Numbered from the stretch's first letter, positions 23,051-35,114 are shown. The stretch: DNA of 64,000 bases from Acanthosepion lycidas (GCA_963932145.1 OZ010574.1:81696365-81760364); one strand, 5' to 3'. Program-made: numbers and translations. Notes: a model not told the origin generated them from the letters alone.

Positions 23051-23093
23051 CCACAGACAGATTGTTTCGCTGTTTCACAGCTCATCAGTGTGG
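23051..23093 (-). ncRNA. Type I hammerhead ribozyme, copy 1
   Basis: Minus-strand order: CCACA (stem I), CUGAUGA, GCUGU-GAA-ACAGC (stem II with 3-nt loop), GAAA whose last A starts stem III (ACA, loop AUC, UGU), C as the cleavage residue (23056), and UGUGG (stem I). All invariant core bases are present, and the cleavage triplet is GUC. The very short stem III is typical of the minimal hammerheads of animal retroelements. Confidence 0.92.
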
Positions 23094-23114
23094 CTAGACA
23101 TCCGGTTGCCTCTA

Positions 23115-23175
23115 GCTCGGATCGAAACCCGACTGAATTGGTGTCAGCCGGAGATTCTACCACTAAGCCGTCGGC
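23115..23175 (-). promoter_or_regulatory. tRNA-like Pol III promoter (box A and box B)
   Basis: On the minus strand CGGCTTAGTGGTAGAATC (about 23153-23170) matches box A, and GGGTTTCGATCC (23119-23130) matches box B with one extra T. A related pair lies 319 bases further right, with changes in box A. This could drive transcription of the ribozyme units by Pol III. Confidence 0.7.
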
Positions 23176-23369
23176 GCACAGCAGGGAAGTAGGTGGATTT
23201 TTAGCGTATTTATTTTTAGAAACACGCCCAGTGACTGACAGTGACTCAATTCGCTATGCAAAGAGTCTCGCTATACTAGCTATAATAGTCACTGTTTACA
23301 AACCCATACCAACTCCCTAGAGAGCTCAACTGAAATTAATATTTACTTCAGGAGCCAATATAACGTCAT

Positions 23370-23412
23370 CCACAGACAGACTGTTTCGCTGTTTCACAGC
23401 TCATCAGTGTGG
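23370..23412 (-). ncRNA. Type I hammerhead ribozyme, copy 2
   Basis: It has the same core as copy 1. The stem III loop differs (GUC in place of AUC), leaving all stems and core residues intact. Confidence 0.92.
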
Positions 23413-23590
23413 CTAAACATCCAGTTGCCTCTAGCTTGGATCGAAACCCGACTGAATTGGTGTCAGCCGGAGATTCTACCACTAAGCTGTTGGCACACAG
23501 CAGGGAAGTAGGTGGATTTTTAGCGTATTTATTTTAGGGAAACACGCCCAGTGACTGACAGTGACTCAATTCGCTATGCGAAGAGTCTCG

Positions 23591-23748
<158 letters not shown>

Positions 23749-23764
23749 GGAGTGTGTACAACTA

Positions 23765-24406
23765 TATATCAAATACTAGTAGTAGAGCCTGGTGTTGCCC
23801 GGGGATGTATCAGTAAGAGATAGATCAAGTATCGGCCATCATAAAGACTGAAAAATAAAATTGACAAAGATTATTGTTTAAGGTTGACGGACACTCATGT
23901 CTTCATTAGTGTTTTTTTTTTTTTTTACAAATTGGTCAAACCCAAACTCAAACAAAAACATTGTTTTCAATTGTTATGAGTCTATCAATTGAATAGAATT
24001 TTATTATAAATAATTGTCTTGTAAATGGAATTTTTAAAGCATTCTGAATGTAAAAATAAAGAAAAAACTGTGCAAAACAATAAGAAACACTACCTACCAA
24101 AGAAAAGTGAAATTTTGTTAAAATCGGTTAAAAAATGTATGAAATCCGATCCCATATATAAACGAACCCACAGACACACAAACAACCTGGGTTTTATAAG
24201 TATAACTCGATATGAGTTGTCCCCCTTTCATTCTCGAAACAGTGATGCCTCTTAATCATGTTTTCAAATTGATTTTGTGCAAAAACAATTGTGTTTTTCC
24301 AATTTTTGGCACTGTCAGAACCACCGCAAGGTAATTTTATGTAGTCCTGTGAAGTTTTGTTGAAATCAGTTGAAAAATGTAAGAAATCAGATCCAATATA
24401 TAAATG

Positions 24407-24438
<32 letters not shown>

Positions 24439-24465
24439 TTGGGTTTTTATAATAAATATGATGTT
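23765..24465 (+). mobile_element. Possible 3' end of an RTE-type LINE
   Basis: It contains GAGCCTGGTGTTGCCCGGG near 23787. Further on, two diverged copies of TTTGTTAAAATCGGTTAAAAAATG followed by ATCCxATATATAAA and CACA repeats end in GGGTTTTATAA (24115-24200 and 24355-24450). Such tails with CA microsatellites are typical 3' ends of RTE-like elements. No RT is present. Confidence 0.4.
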
Positions 24466-24573
24466 GAAAAGTAATTGTTGTTTCCTGTTAGACATGTGGA
24501 AAAAAGGAAATGGTAGGAATAAAATGATTCAATTGCCAACATGAATTTCATAATGGTTGTCTTTCATTTTTAG

Positions 24574-24618
24574 TGGGAGATTCTTGAAGAAGCTATGGCA
24601 GCTGATTCATATCTCAAG
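24574..24618 (+). CDS. Candidate host exon, 15 codons
   Basis: A pyrimidine-rich tract ending in TTTTTAG precedes 24574. The 45-nt segment reads WEILEEAMAADSYLK in phase 0 and is followed by GTTATT, a weak donor. If not spliced there, the frame runs on to a TGA at 24643-24645 (VIGTAIAK then stop), making it a possible terminal exon instead. Phase and helical, acidic composition agree with the other segments. Confidence 0.42.
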
Positions 24619-24649
24619 GTTATTGGTACTGCTATTGCCAAATGATGCT

Positions 24650-26334
24650 AAATTTCATAGAAATTTATTGCAAAATTTGTGAAGCAATTTTACTTAGTGT
24701 GTAAGCTGTAGAAAAAAAAAGTAATATTTTTATCATTTTGGTTCGTCTGAAATTTTCTATTTGAGTACATGTGAAAAGGCAGAAAGAATCAAGAGAAATT
24801 GTTTGATATTTACAAAGTTTATTTTAGTTCAGTTAAAGGCCAAATGCAAGTAAATAGGGTGAGGAAGAGTTTTGGAACACAATCTTTCACATTGCGTCCA
24901 AACTGCTTAGAAAATCAGCTTCCAAAATCATTGATTTTACCCAGTCTAGACACCAAATTTGAGCCATCGTAAGTAGTATATAACAATTTCATATAATTTG
25001 TCTGCAATCTTAAGAGTTGAGTCTTGATTCTTTGGCTGCAGAAAGTGAGGTTGGTGTTTCAAATTCAATCGGAATCCATTGAATATCATAAAAAAAAAAG
25101 TTTTGAATCTGATGAATGGGTTATAAATATATATGAGAAGTACTTAAAATTTCTTTACCCAGTCTACTTCTTCAAATCAATATTTTAATGTCCAAATATT
25201 AGATTTTCTTTTTCCGAAGTGTTTATGGAACTTGAGAAATAATGTTCCAAGTGTGTTTAACTTTCAAATAATTATGTGGAATAGCTTAGAAGTTTTATGG
25301 TTCTCAGTCATTCTTTTCAGTAGCCCTCCCCTATACTAAACTTTGTTTGCTTTTAGCATAAAAGCATGAAGCTCAATACATTTGTCTGTATATTTATTAT
25401 GTTTAGGTTAGTCTTGTACAAAGTCAAGTATAAGGCACCCTGTGAGGGTCAAATTCTGTATAGTAGTACATTTTCAAGACTTGCTTTAGCATTGATCTGT
25501 TGGGTTGTTATTTTATAATGGCTCCCTACCCAAGTAAGAATAAATATGAGTTACTAAAGGGAAATGAAAAGAAAGGCGTTAAAATATGCTTATCATTTTT
25601 TATTAAATGTAACAATGCAAAACAACAATATAAAATGGCATAAATATGGTACTATTAATAGACGTTTGCACTTACTACCTTTGGGCTAAGGTGAGGTGAG
25701 TTCATCAACTACTGTTTATGAACATCTTCATTTCCCTTGGTTAGAGTCAGGATATTGGTCATGGCACATGTTGCTCTAACCCTCTTCTCAGGAGCCCTAA
25801 TTCATTATGGTTGTCACTACTGTACAAAGGGCACTAACTCACCTCAGTTATCTGCTTGCTAGATGAGGGGTTCTATCTAAACCCTACAGATCTAAAGGTA
25901 GGTGCCAGATATAGGTATTTGCCAAGTTTAGTTAGGCATAAAGCCAGAATTGTTGATATCCCTAGTGAGAATCAATCGAATGTCGGTAGTAACTATCTGC
26001 AAGACTAATGTGAATAATTTTAAGACATCCTTAATGAACTGTAAGTACAGATTGTTTTGATTGTATCTATCAAAAGTCATGATAGAGTTACTTGGATACA
26101 AAAGTTTATATAGTGAATGATGTAAATGTACAATTCATTTTTACTCACCAAGTTTCTTCTGAAGGAATTTAGTGAAATTCTTCAAATGCTTACAGTTTTA
26201 TACAAGTATCTACTTCACCATTATTTCAGCTTGAAAGTTTTGACTCCTCTTCTTAAGGACTTAACCATAGTAGCTGCTCTATAATTACTTAAATCTCTTC
26301 ATAAATTTCTTCCATATGGTTTTGTTATTCTTAA
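24650..26334. other. AT-rich intron-like DNA
   Basis: A slightly GC-richer stretch at 25670-25960 may be a repeat, but it was not recognised. No gene was seen. Confidence 0.45.
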
Positions 26335-26645
26335 TCTAGTCCTTGTTACTAATATATGTATGGGCCACAGCTACTTTTTTCCAAGTACCCCTGGTTGTTG
26401 GGATGGCTAGTTAATTCCTGTTGCAAATGTCTGCTCAGTCACATTTGTGATTTTTTTTTTCTTTTTTCAACAATCACTGACCTGAGGCTTACACTACAAC
26501 TATGCTGAGCACACTTTAGTTACAGTTTTTGAGTGAGTGTATAATGTGGCATGATCAGTTGTTAAACAGGGCCAGTATGCTCAAACCCTCAGTCATCAAT
26601 GACATATGGACTCATACTATAACCACTGACATATTCTGGACGCGC
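26335..26645 (-). mobile_element. tRNA-SINE copy
   Basis: The reverse complement matches the SINE at 61365-61800 over ACTGAGCAGACATTTGCAAC, the stretch around CTCAGCATAGTTG (diverged) and the GATCATGCCACATTAT block. The tRNA-like head is near 26600-26645 on the minus strand (ATGTCAGTGGTTATAGTATG). Confidence 0.75.
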
Positions 26646-26658
26646 CACACACACGCAG

Positions 26659-26660
<2 letters not shown>

Positions 26661-26689
<29 letters not shown>
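26661..26689. repeat. (TA)n microsatellite at a LINE 3' end
   Basis: TA repeats directly at the 3' terminus (minus sense) of the LINE that follows. LINE 3' tails of this type can seed microsatellites. Confidence 0.9.
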
Positions 26690-26690
<1 letters not shown>

Positions 26691-29580
26691 GGTTGTCCAT
26701 CATTGCTGATGACGATGATGTCCATCCATCTCTGTCCGTCTTCTGCGGGCTGCCAAGTGAGATAGCAGCCCGATCTGCGAATGACAAATTCTTGGGCACA
26801 GATGACAGGGAAACAATGCCTGGGGTGAAATTGGCAGTTGCAGTTGGCACTGGCATCGCCTTCCTTCAAGTGCTCCTCGTCTCTCCTCCTTGAAGTGCAC
26901 CACTCCGGTGATGCAGAGAGACCACCAGCCGATCCGATCCGATCCGATTCCTTGCGAGGTTCTCCAATTGTATTGGGTCAATATTGCAAGAGACAAGAGC
27001 ATGCTTAAGATAGTCCCGAAACTGTTTCTTTGGGCCTTCATGTGGGTGACTGCTGGTCTTGAGCTCTCCATAGAATAAAATTTTTGGGAGGTGACTGCCT
27101 GACATCCACGCAACATGCCCAATCCAATGTAGAAGATGTTGTCGGATGATGGCCTTGATGCTGATGACCTCCACACATTGAAGAACTTCAGTGAGGGGGA
27201 TTTTATCCCTCCAAGTATTGCGCAAGATTCACTAAAGGCAGTGGATGTTGAATGTCTCAAGCAGTTTTATTTGTCAGTGATACAGGGTCCAGCATTCACA
27301 GTTGTAGAACAGTGTTGAAACAACAACAGCTCAATAGACAGTGACTTTGGTGTTGAGTCGGAAGTTCCTATTAGAGAAGAGATGGAGACGTTTGAAGGAA
27401 GCGGAGGTGAGCTTTATCTCCCAGAGAATGTCTTCATCAATGTGTCCATTATCAGATATGATGCTGTCGAGGTAGATAAATGTTAACATTAGACAATGAA
27501 ATGTTGTCAATGTGCAGCCAAGCTGCTGGATCATGTCATTTAAACGCAGTTTGAATGACCTCTGTTTTATTTCGGTTGATATCAAGACCAATGCAAGAAT
27601 AAGCCTGACGTAATGAAGTCAAGGACTGTTGTAGTGAGAGTACCTCCTGAGAAACTATGGCAGCATTGTTGGTATATGGCAGTTCATAGATAGGAATGGT
27701 AGAGGTCAGTGTCTTAGCTTTGAGATGTCAGACGTTGAAGACACTTCCATCAAAGCGATATTGGATATGTATTCCGTCGTTGGGTTTCATATGTAACTAA
27801 AAAAGAAGAGTCATAGCAACCAGATAGATGTTAAAGAACACAGGAGCAAGAACACAGCCTTGTTTAACTCCCGTATGCACACTGATTTGTTCTGATGAGG
27901 CTCCCCCGACAGACACTTTAGCGAGTATATCCTTGTGAAATTGGTGTAGAAGACTCAGAAAGGCGGGCAGCCAAATTTGCCAAGCAAAAACCAAAGAACC
28001 TCATGATTGACCATATCAAAAGCTTTATTTAGGTAAAAAAAAAGCAAAATTAATCTGTCTTTGCTGCTACCTGCTTTTTTGAGTAGTGGATGAGTGACAA
28101 ATATCATGTTCAGCAAATTACGTTCAGGTCTGCAGCCACATTGAGATTCCAGCAGAATTCGTTTAGTCAGAAATGGATTTTATGGCACTGTTAACTTCAT
28201 CTGATGTCAGGAGTGTCCAGCTCAGGAGAGTCAGAAGTTTGTTTAAAGTTGAAGAATCAATTGGCATATCTCTGTTCAAAAGTTCCTTGAAGTGCTCAGC
28301 TTATCGTGCTAGGATTTCTTCTTTTTCCTTGAGCAGAGTAGAGCCATCAGGTGCTATGACATTCCGAGAAGGTCCAAAGATACAATTAATGGAATCATAA
28401 AACTCGTAAGTTTTGTTTTTGTCAGGAAAATGTTGAATTTCTTCAGATTTGCAGAAACACTAATTTTGAGCTTCCCAAAGCTTCCGTTGTGCTTCTGCTC
28501 ATATCTGGTTCCAGTTTTGGGCGTGAGTATGAGAGCATGTATGAGCATCATGTGCCTGATTCTTTGCCTTCAGAAGTGGCTGGATAACTTCCATGGATTC
28601 ATTGAACCAATCTGGGTTCCTTTGCTGAGTTTTTTCAAGTGTATTTTCAGCTGCATGATGAATAGCTAGGATGGCAGAGTCCCATAGACTGGCAATTTCC
28701 TGCTGATCCTTAACATCAGTGGGAGGTGCTAGGAGTGATTGACAGACATTGAGTAAATTTGCTTGAGGTTTGACTCGTTTTGATGCTTGTTCAAGACAGG
28801 CAACATTGAGTGCAGGGGTGGCTTTGGTTTTGTGGGCTGGAGACTGAAGCAAGAGATTCATACAAGAGTGAATCATATGATGATCAGTCCACTCCGCACA
28901 TTTCAATCGCATTACATAATCCAACAGGTGCCACGTCCGAGAGCATGGATGCATCCAAGAACACTTGTATTTGTTAGTGTGTTGAAAAAGGTATTGGTAA
29001 TCACAAGCTGTTGCTCGGCACAAAGACTTAGAAGACGGAATTTGATAGCATTCATTTTCCCAATACCTTTCGAGCCAATGTCTCCCATCCAGACTGATGT
29101 ATTGGAGCCCATTTGAGCATTAAAATCTCCAAGGAGGGTTATTTTGTCTGTCCAAGGTAGTGTTCACAGAGATAAGATGAGAGATTGTAGAAGGCATCCT
29201 TTATCTCTTCGTTGGCATCCAGGACATACACACTGAAAATGGTTGCGTAGACATTATTAGAGAGAGGGATTCTGAGGATCGTTAGTCTTTCACTGTGCTC
29301 AGTTGGGACAGAAAAGAGGTTCCTTAGATGCGTTGAGCGAACAGCATGGACTCGACTTTTTCTGGTGGGAGGACCTTTCCAGAAGTATGTATACTCCTTG
29401 CCCTCCTTAGTTAGAGAAGCTTCATCAGGGAATATTGTTTCTCTGAGTGCAGCAATATCTATATTGTAGCACTTGAGTTCAGATGCATTCAGCCCAGTTC
29501 TTTGGTATGGTCTACTATGATCGGGACAGTCCAGTAGGGTTTGTATATTCCAGGTAACAAGAACAAAACATTTCAATTTT
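26690..29580 (-). pseudogene. LINE ORF2: endonuclease, RT, C-terminal zinc finger
   Basis: The minus-strand frame 29139-29576 reads VTWNIQTLLDCPD, NIDIAALRETIFPDEASLT, YFWKGPP and LRIPLSNNVYATIFSVY, the endonuclease start of a well-known invertebrate LINE family. Frames at 28912-29112 and 28499-29023 continue it (MGSNTSVWMGDIGSKGIGK; then WMHPCSRTWHLLDYV). The RT core appears at 27797-27994 as VKQGCVLAPVFFNIYL, with later blocks at 27331-27591 (LNRNKTEV-like, IYLDSIISDNG). The tail 26866-27225 has HWIGHVAWM, LPKILFYGEL and FRDYLKHAL. It ends at 26700-26800 in CHLCPRICHSQIGLLSHL, a zinc-finger-like C-terminus. At least eight frame shifts and stops are present, so it is inactive but nearly full length. 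ADD was not clearly preserved. Confidence 0.88.
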
Positions 29581-30340
29581 CTTCATCGACTGTGATAAGG
29601 AACAACCAACCAGGTGCAGCCTCCTGGCCAGTTGAGTTTGTACCAGCGTCTTTTAGGCCACCTTTTATAGACCCCCTCCTCATGTGAGGCAGGCTGTACC
29701 CTCCTTGAAAAAAGTCTGCCTGTTCGCGAAAGTAGGACACAAGACAATGCATAGTCCTAGGCTTGCAATGAAACAGCCATCTTGCTTATGCTGCCCACAT
29801 GCAGGCTTCAAACTAAGGGCTGCCAGCATCATCCTATGCGTGCACCCCTGTTGCCAGTCACCACAGGACTTTTTGGAAAAAAAAAAAAAAAAAAAAAAAA
29901 GAGGAAAGACGGAGCCCATGCTCAGAATTCTTTAAGGTGGTGCTAGGATTGCGCAGTCCCAGCCACACACACTTAGCTCCCGGAAAAACAATTTCTGTGG
30001 CAAGGAAAGGATCCAAGATGACCAAGGGCTTGTCTCAGAGTTGCAGTGGGCTGCCAAATTCCAGGTCTGTTTGGGTCCACCTTAGTGCATGCCCACTAAT
30101 GCACAAAGTGTGGCTACTGAGAGGCTTTAATGGCATTTTCGCCACAAGAGTTCCACTACCCTCCTTAGAATCTCTAGGTTTGCCGGGTTACTTAACTGCC
30201 ACCCAGTGGACAGCACTGCTTTGGTAAGATTAGTCTAAGCTATTTACCCATAGCTGGGATCCTAACAGGTGCTACCACCTTAGGTTAGGGTGGACCTGGG
30301 AACAATAGTAATTAAGATGTGGTTCCACACTCCTCAAAAT
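29581..30340 (-). mobile_element. 5' untranslated region of the same LINE
   Basis: A GC-richer, low-coding stretch directly upstream (minus sense) of the endonuclease frame, with an A run at about 29877-29900. The boundary near 30340 is where the composition returns to the AT-rich flank. Confidence 0.55.
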
Positions 30341-30390
30341 CTTGCCTTGCTGCTGGATGCAGTTTGATGTCTTACCCAGGACCTATATAT

Positions 30391-30423
30391 AGCATTGTGT
30401 AGCATTTCAACATATTTTTGTTC

Positions 30424-30480
<57 letters not shown>

Positions 30481-30512
30481 AACAAAAATATGTTGAAATG
30501 CTACGCAATAGC
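30391..30512. repeat. Inverted repeat flanking a (TA)n microsatellite
   Basis: The arm AGCATTTCAACATATTTTTG (within 30391-30424) is matched by its complement in 30478-30512, about 33 bp per arm with two mismatches. TA repeats fill 30426-30477. Beyond the right arm the minus strand reads CACCTGAAGAGGTG, recalling the end motif at 43801. Confidence 0.92.
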
Positions 30513-30559
30513 CTTTCATGTTTCAGTATTATGTTACACCTCTTCAGGTGAAATAGTAA

Positions 30560-31970
30560 ATGACTGGTGATTAATTTTATAAAAATTTCGGAAGCAAAAC
30601 GTTACCTCTTTTCAGAAAGATAAAGGTGTGGGGTTTTTCATTTCCTGTTCTTACTCTAATTTGGAGATATATAATTTTTTTCTGGTAACTGCTTAAATTA
30701 TATTAGGGAAATAATAATGCGGGACATTTCAAAGGGTAAGGATATCAACTAAAATATGTTTTTAAATATAAGAGAGACATGGCTTAGTGTTTAAAATATA
30801 TCTGCTTCTCTGGCAGTTGAGATTTAATTCCTAGGTTTGATACCTAAGAATCAGACAACAACTAAAACATTGTATGTATAACATCCAAGATGAGTATATT
30901 TGTACCACATTAACAATTGTTATGGATACACAAGTATACTGATTGATTTATAGAGGTGTAATGGTTACTGGCTTAAAAGTAGAAGAATAACTCTAAATTC
31001 AAAAGAAGTCATGGAAATTTGAAGATAATAAATATAAAGGAGCTTGTGGAGGGCCATTATCGTCTATATTCCCTGATCACTACAATCTTAGCCTCTTAAA
31101 GTTCAGGGTCAATTGTTATCTATCATATATAATATGCACCTCTTGCTCTCTTCCTGTACACCGTTACAACTACTGCATTTAGGCATCCTCTATTTTGAGT
31201 GGCTCTTTGGTGTGTTATTCAATGAACAACAGTAAAAAAAAAAAAAAATTGTACTGGTTTTACCATAACTAGAAAGTCCTCTCCTATTTCTGAGACTGTT
31301 TGACTCGAACAGTTCATTGTAGAATTAGGGATTGGAGAAAGATCAATATTCCAACAGTCTGAATCTGCCGATCTGTGATTGCCAATTTCTTCTTGAAATC
31401 CTAAAATTCACCCTGGTGGGCGTGGAATTCCTTCTTTTTTCTTGAGAAGCATAACCTGGATGAAATCATACGAGAGAAGTCATTTTGATCTCCCCACTGT
31501 CCTATTATATTGTAAATATTTTGCTCTTTGATCATTAATTGCTTTGTGATCATGAGAACTTTCATCTATAATTGTCTTACTTTTTTCTTATCATCATCTC
31601 TGGTCAGTTTATTAAGGATCATGTAAGCTATAACCCAACTGAATAGTGAAGATTCTGAGTAGCATATTATTGAAATAATACTTGTCTCTTTCTGTTGTTA
31701 AAGATTTTCATGTTTGTTTAACAGAAAGTGGCATGGAAATTTGTGCCAGTGTAAGTTTTCAAATCATTTTTTTTTTTTATGACTGATGCTCAACTAGCCA
31801 CATTGATTTAACATGGTAAATTTAAGAAAATCATTGATGAGATGGTTTTTCTCTGGCTCTGTCTAGCTTTCTCTTAGATGATTCTCTTGGGTTTACAATA
31901 CCTGAGTTTTTTTTTTTTTTTTTTTTTTTTTGGTCCAGTTGACCCTGGACTTGAAGAAGTTAAGATTGTA
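30560..31970. other. AT-rich non-coding DNA with a possible SINE head
   Basis: At 30775-30880 ATGGCTTAGTGTTTAAAATA and AGGTTTGATACCT resemble Pol III box A and box B on the + strand. Poly-T runs lie at 31768-31777 and 31910-31931. Nothing else was seen. Confidence 0.4.
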
Positions 31971-32046
31971 TTAGGTTGGTGCAAAAATAATGTCGTTTTC
32001 TCACAGTAACATATGAGAAAACGACATTATTTTTGCACCAACCTAA
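31971..32046. mobile_element. Palindromic mariner MITE, 76 bp
   Basis: Perfect terminal TTAGGTTGGTGCAAAAATAA and its complement, with arms TGTCGTTTTCTCA, and TA duplications at 31969-31970 and 32047-32048. It abuts a LINE fragment. Confidence 0.95.
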
Positions 32047-32240
32047 TAGTAGTCGAGGAAGCATCCTCTTAGGAGTCTGTTCAACAATGCAGCAGTCCTT
32101 AGGAAGAAGCTGTTCAAATGGAACTTCCTTCTTACAATGGAACATAAATGGAATGAACATGGTTTGCTCATTTTGTACATGCCATGGTGGGCCTTAGCTG
32201 TAAAGGTCTGATCAAGTGGAATGAGGAAATTTAGCATGTC
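32047..32240 (-). pseudogene. CR1/Jockey-like LINE, ORF2 C-terminal fragment
   Basis: The minus strand reads RRKFHLNSFFLRTAALLNRL, close to the FFPRTAxLWNxLP motif near the end of CR1/Jockey-type ORF2 proteins. The same block is seen at 40500-40600 and 35500. Confidence 0.6.
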
Positions 32241-32433
32241 ATAAATTTTATGTGAATAATAGATTAATTCATATATTATTTAGACAGTACTTCTCAGAAC
32301 CTATGTCTTTTTTTTTCTTTACTTAAAAAAAAAACAGGAATTGATTCCTTTCAAACAATAAAAATACAAATATCATATTTTTTATTCTATATAATTTACT
32401 GCATTCTTTTTTTGTGGAATTCATTCTCTATAG

Positions 32434-32508
32434 ATTATCCAACTTATATTGTCTACAATGATCCGTTTGGAAAATATTGAAAGAATTTGTAGAGAAAAGG
32501 CACTACAG
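32434..32508 (+). CDS. Candidate host exon, 25 codons
   Basis: The acceptor TTCATTCTCTATAG ends at 32433 and the donor CAG followed by GTTTGT starts at 32509. The 75-nt segment between is open only in phase 0 and encodes an amphipathic, helical stretch (begins IIQLILSTMIRLENIE, ends REKALQ). The other two frames have stops. This is the best-supported internal exon in the window. Confidence 0.6.
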
Positions 32509-32519
32509 GTTTGTAATGG

Positions 32520-33905
32520 ACAAGGTTGCTGTTTGCCACCATTTTGTAGCTGGAGGAGTTAATACTTATTACAGCTAAACTGTTAAAGTAAATGAAATCC
32601 ACATTTTCAAAAAAAAACAATATTGATACATGGTAGAGACTTGTATACATGTTTATGCAAAAAACTGCACAGCTATCAAAAGAAAATTATATTGACATGT
32701 GTACAGATAATTCAAACAAAGCAAAAATACATTTATGTACTTAGCTGTAGTATGTGTGGCACTTATGTGATGTCCACATGGTTTGTTTGAAATTAAGTAT
32801 TCAATTTATCATGGGAAAGAAATTTATGTTAGTGGAGACAAATTCTTTGTTGTTGTTACAGCCCTCTTACAGTACTTAATAGAATGACACCTAGCAGGCA
32901 TTCTGGTTAACAAGGTAGTGATACTTGGTTATGATAGTTAATATAGGGACTTCATCTTTGGTATCAAAGTTGTGGAACATACATAAAGATTTTTTCCCAC
33001 CTCATTATTAAATCCGTATGCAATCAGATCTGCTATACATTGTAATATTACATAAGCTCTTGGTCTTTTAAGAGCCTAAATGAGAGGAATAAGAGAGAAA
33101 GGCTATTTATGATAAAGTGAACTCTGAGGAAAATGTCAAGAATTCTATTTTCCACTTCTGTGTTCTCAGCATAAGCCTTTAAAATTACTTTATCACTTTC
33201 TGTGTTTCCTTATATAAAAGACCCAAAAATACTGTTTTGGCAAACCCATTGAACTCTTAAGTGGTCTTGTGTTTTGGTGTACAATATTGGAGATTTCCTT
33301 GACTGTATCAAGAATATGAAAATATTCCTTCATCTCGATTACTATTATTTGATATACTCTGTTCTCAAAAGTGACTAAACCCACATTCTCCAACTTGATT
33401 TACTGACTGGCCTCTTTGCCAATATATCCAATATTTAAATATTTTTGTTACTTGCTATCCTAGTCTTAAATAGTAGACAATATAATTGGCATTGTTGCCC
33501 AATTTATTTTATCCATCACACATCAACTTTCGTCATTGTATTATTATATTTGGTGCTTATTGGCGACGATAAACTTTGTACATATATTATCCAGTGTATA
33601 ATGCAAGCTTTTAAATTCATTTTGTCAGTTCATGGATGGGTCCTAAATATGAGTTAACATGACTGGAAATGGCAACCTAGCAATTTACAAATACAGCATC
33701 ACTCATTAACATTAAATTTAGTTTAATTATCACAATGACATGTGGTCATGCAAATTTCATAATATATTGATGTCCATTGAGTTGGATGACAATATTTTTA
33801 ATCATTGTATTTTATTATAACATGAATATTTGATATTTAGAATTGTATGTCTACATATACATACAAATATTGACAATATAAAACTTTATGCACATATACT
33901 TGCTA
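32520..33905. other. AT-rich intron-like DNA
   Basis: No gene or repeat was recognised. Confidence 0.45.
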
Positions 33906-33910
33906 CTACA

Positions 33911-34213
33911 TGTAGAACGATCATGTTGTCAAGACAAACACTCAGTTGTGGAACAAGCCTCCTCCACCTTGAGAAAGAGAGCTATTTATGGTGCATGGAG
34001 CATCTCATTGTGCTAAAGTGGGATAGTCCATTGCTTGGGCTGTGATTGGCTGCTGGTACATGAGTGGAGGTATTTCTGTATAAATACTAGCTTGATTCCA
34101 CTCAGTTTGCGGGGTTTGTATTGAGTTACAAACTGCTTTATTTTTGTCTGCCAGCTGGATGCTAGCTGGGACCCTTACGCCGGTAAGTGTTGTTGTTCTA
34201 TTATTATTCTACA
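33911..34213 (-). repeat. 3' LTR of the gypsy-type element, 303 bp
   Basis: Bounded by TGTAGAA and TTCTACA. In element sense it has the promoter-like TATTTATACAG. The purine tract AGTGGGGAGGAGA lies just upstream (34214-34226, minus sense). It is homologous to the solo LTR at 13084-13667. Confidence 0.92.
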
Positions 34214-34973
34214 TCTCCTCCCCACTGCATCGCGTGTGGGTAGTGGCCTTTAGGGAGGGATGAGATCCTTTAAACCTGGCTGGTTGTGTGTAAGTAGTCT
34301 GGACAATGCCCTTTGTGTTATTGTAGACAGCTGTGCGGTGTTTGATGTTATTCCAGTGTCGAATGTTTGTGGCACTGGTGTAAGGGTCTCAGGTAAGGCA
34401 CTACGTCTGGGAACTGGAATTGTAGGTGTATCCAGTTTCTTGAGGAATCAGCGATTTCGTAAGGTAATTCTACCTGATCCATCAACTCTGATACGGTATT
34501 GGTGGTTGGGGAGGGTTTCAATGACCAGACCTGTTGTGTCCCATCGGCAGGTTGTCGGTCATTGAATTGCCACTATTTGTCCCTTTTTGAAGGGGGTTTA
34601 AGGTGTGCGCTGTTTTGTTGTATTGCTCTATGAGACTAGTGTTCTGCTGGGATAGACTCAACTTGCAGTTTTGGGCTGTGGTTATCCAATTTGCATGTGG
34701 CTTGTAGAGTGTGGGGTGGGGGATCCTATGTAGTCACGTAGTCGGCGGTGGAGTAGCAGTTGAGCAAGGGATAGCCCAATGTTTTGGATGGGCATATTCC
34801 TGTATTGGAGGATGGCTTTTGCTGCACAGTTATTGTCCAACAATCCTTGGGCTCCTGTGTTGCCATGTACAATTCTCTTGGCTGTTTTTACAGTGAGCTC
34901 TGCCCAACCATTGGATTGTGGGTAACCAGCAGATGATAGCCTGTGTTTAATTTGTTTCTATTGTTATTCTACA
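33911..34973 (-). mobile_element. Internally deleted gypsy-type LTR element with target duplication
   Basis: The element is flanked by identical CTACA at 33906-33910 and 34974-34978. In its own (minus) sense it starts at 34973 with TGTAGAATAACAATAGAA, the first 20-25 bp of the LTR. It passes at about 34950 directly into the integrase core (HRLSSAGYPQSNG, ELTVKTAKRIV, AAKAILQYRN, LSLAQLLLHRRLRDY), then the integrase C-terminal region with FKKGQIVAIQ and RNRRFLKKL to about 34260. It finishes with a purine tract (34214-34226) and a complete LTR. Most of the 5' LTR, gag, protease, RT and RNase H are absent. The intact duplication shows that the deleted form itself integrated. Confidence 0.9.
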
Positions 34974-35114
34974 CTACAAATCAGTGTGGACACATTGTAA
35001 AGAAATACATATGCCAAATATAATAGCAGAGATGTGCAAATATACAGATCTGATGAAACAATGGATTGGGAATATCTAGTGGGAGAGATAAGTGTGTAAC
35101 AATAGGCAAATGAC

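Noticed and set aside
27894..27910. CTGATGA near 27894 as a hammerhead
   Set aside because: No GAAA follows a stem; it is part of the LINE RT coding sequence.
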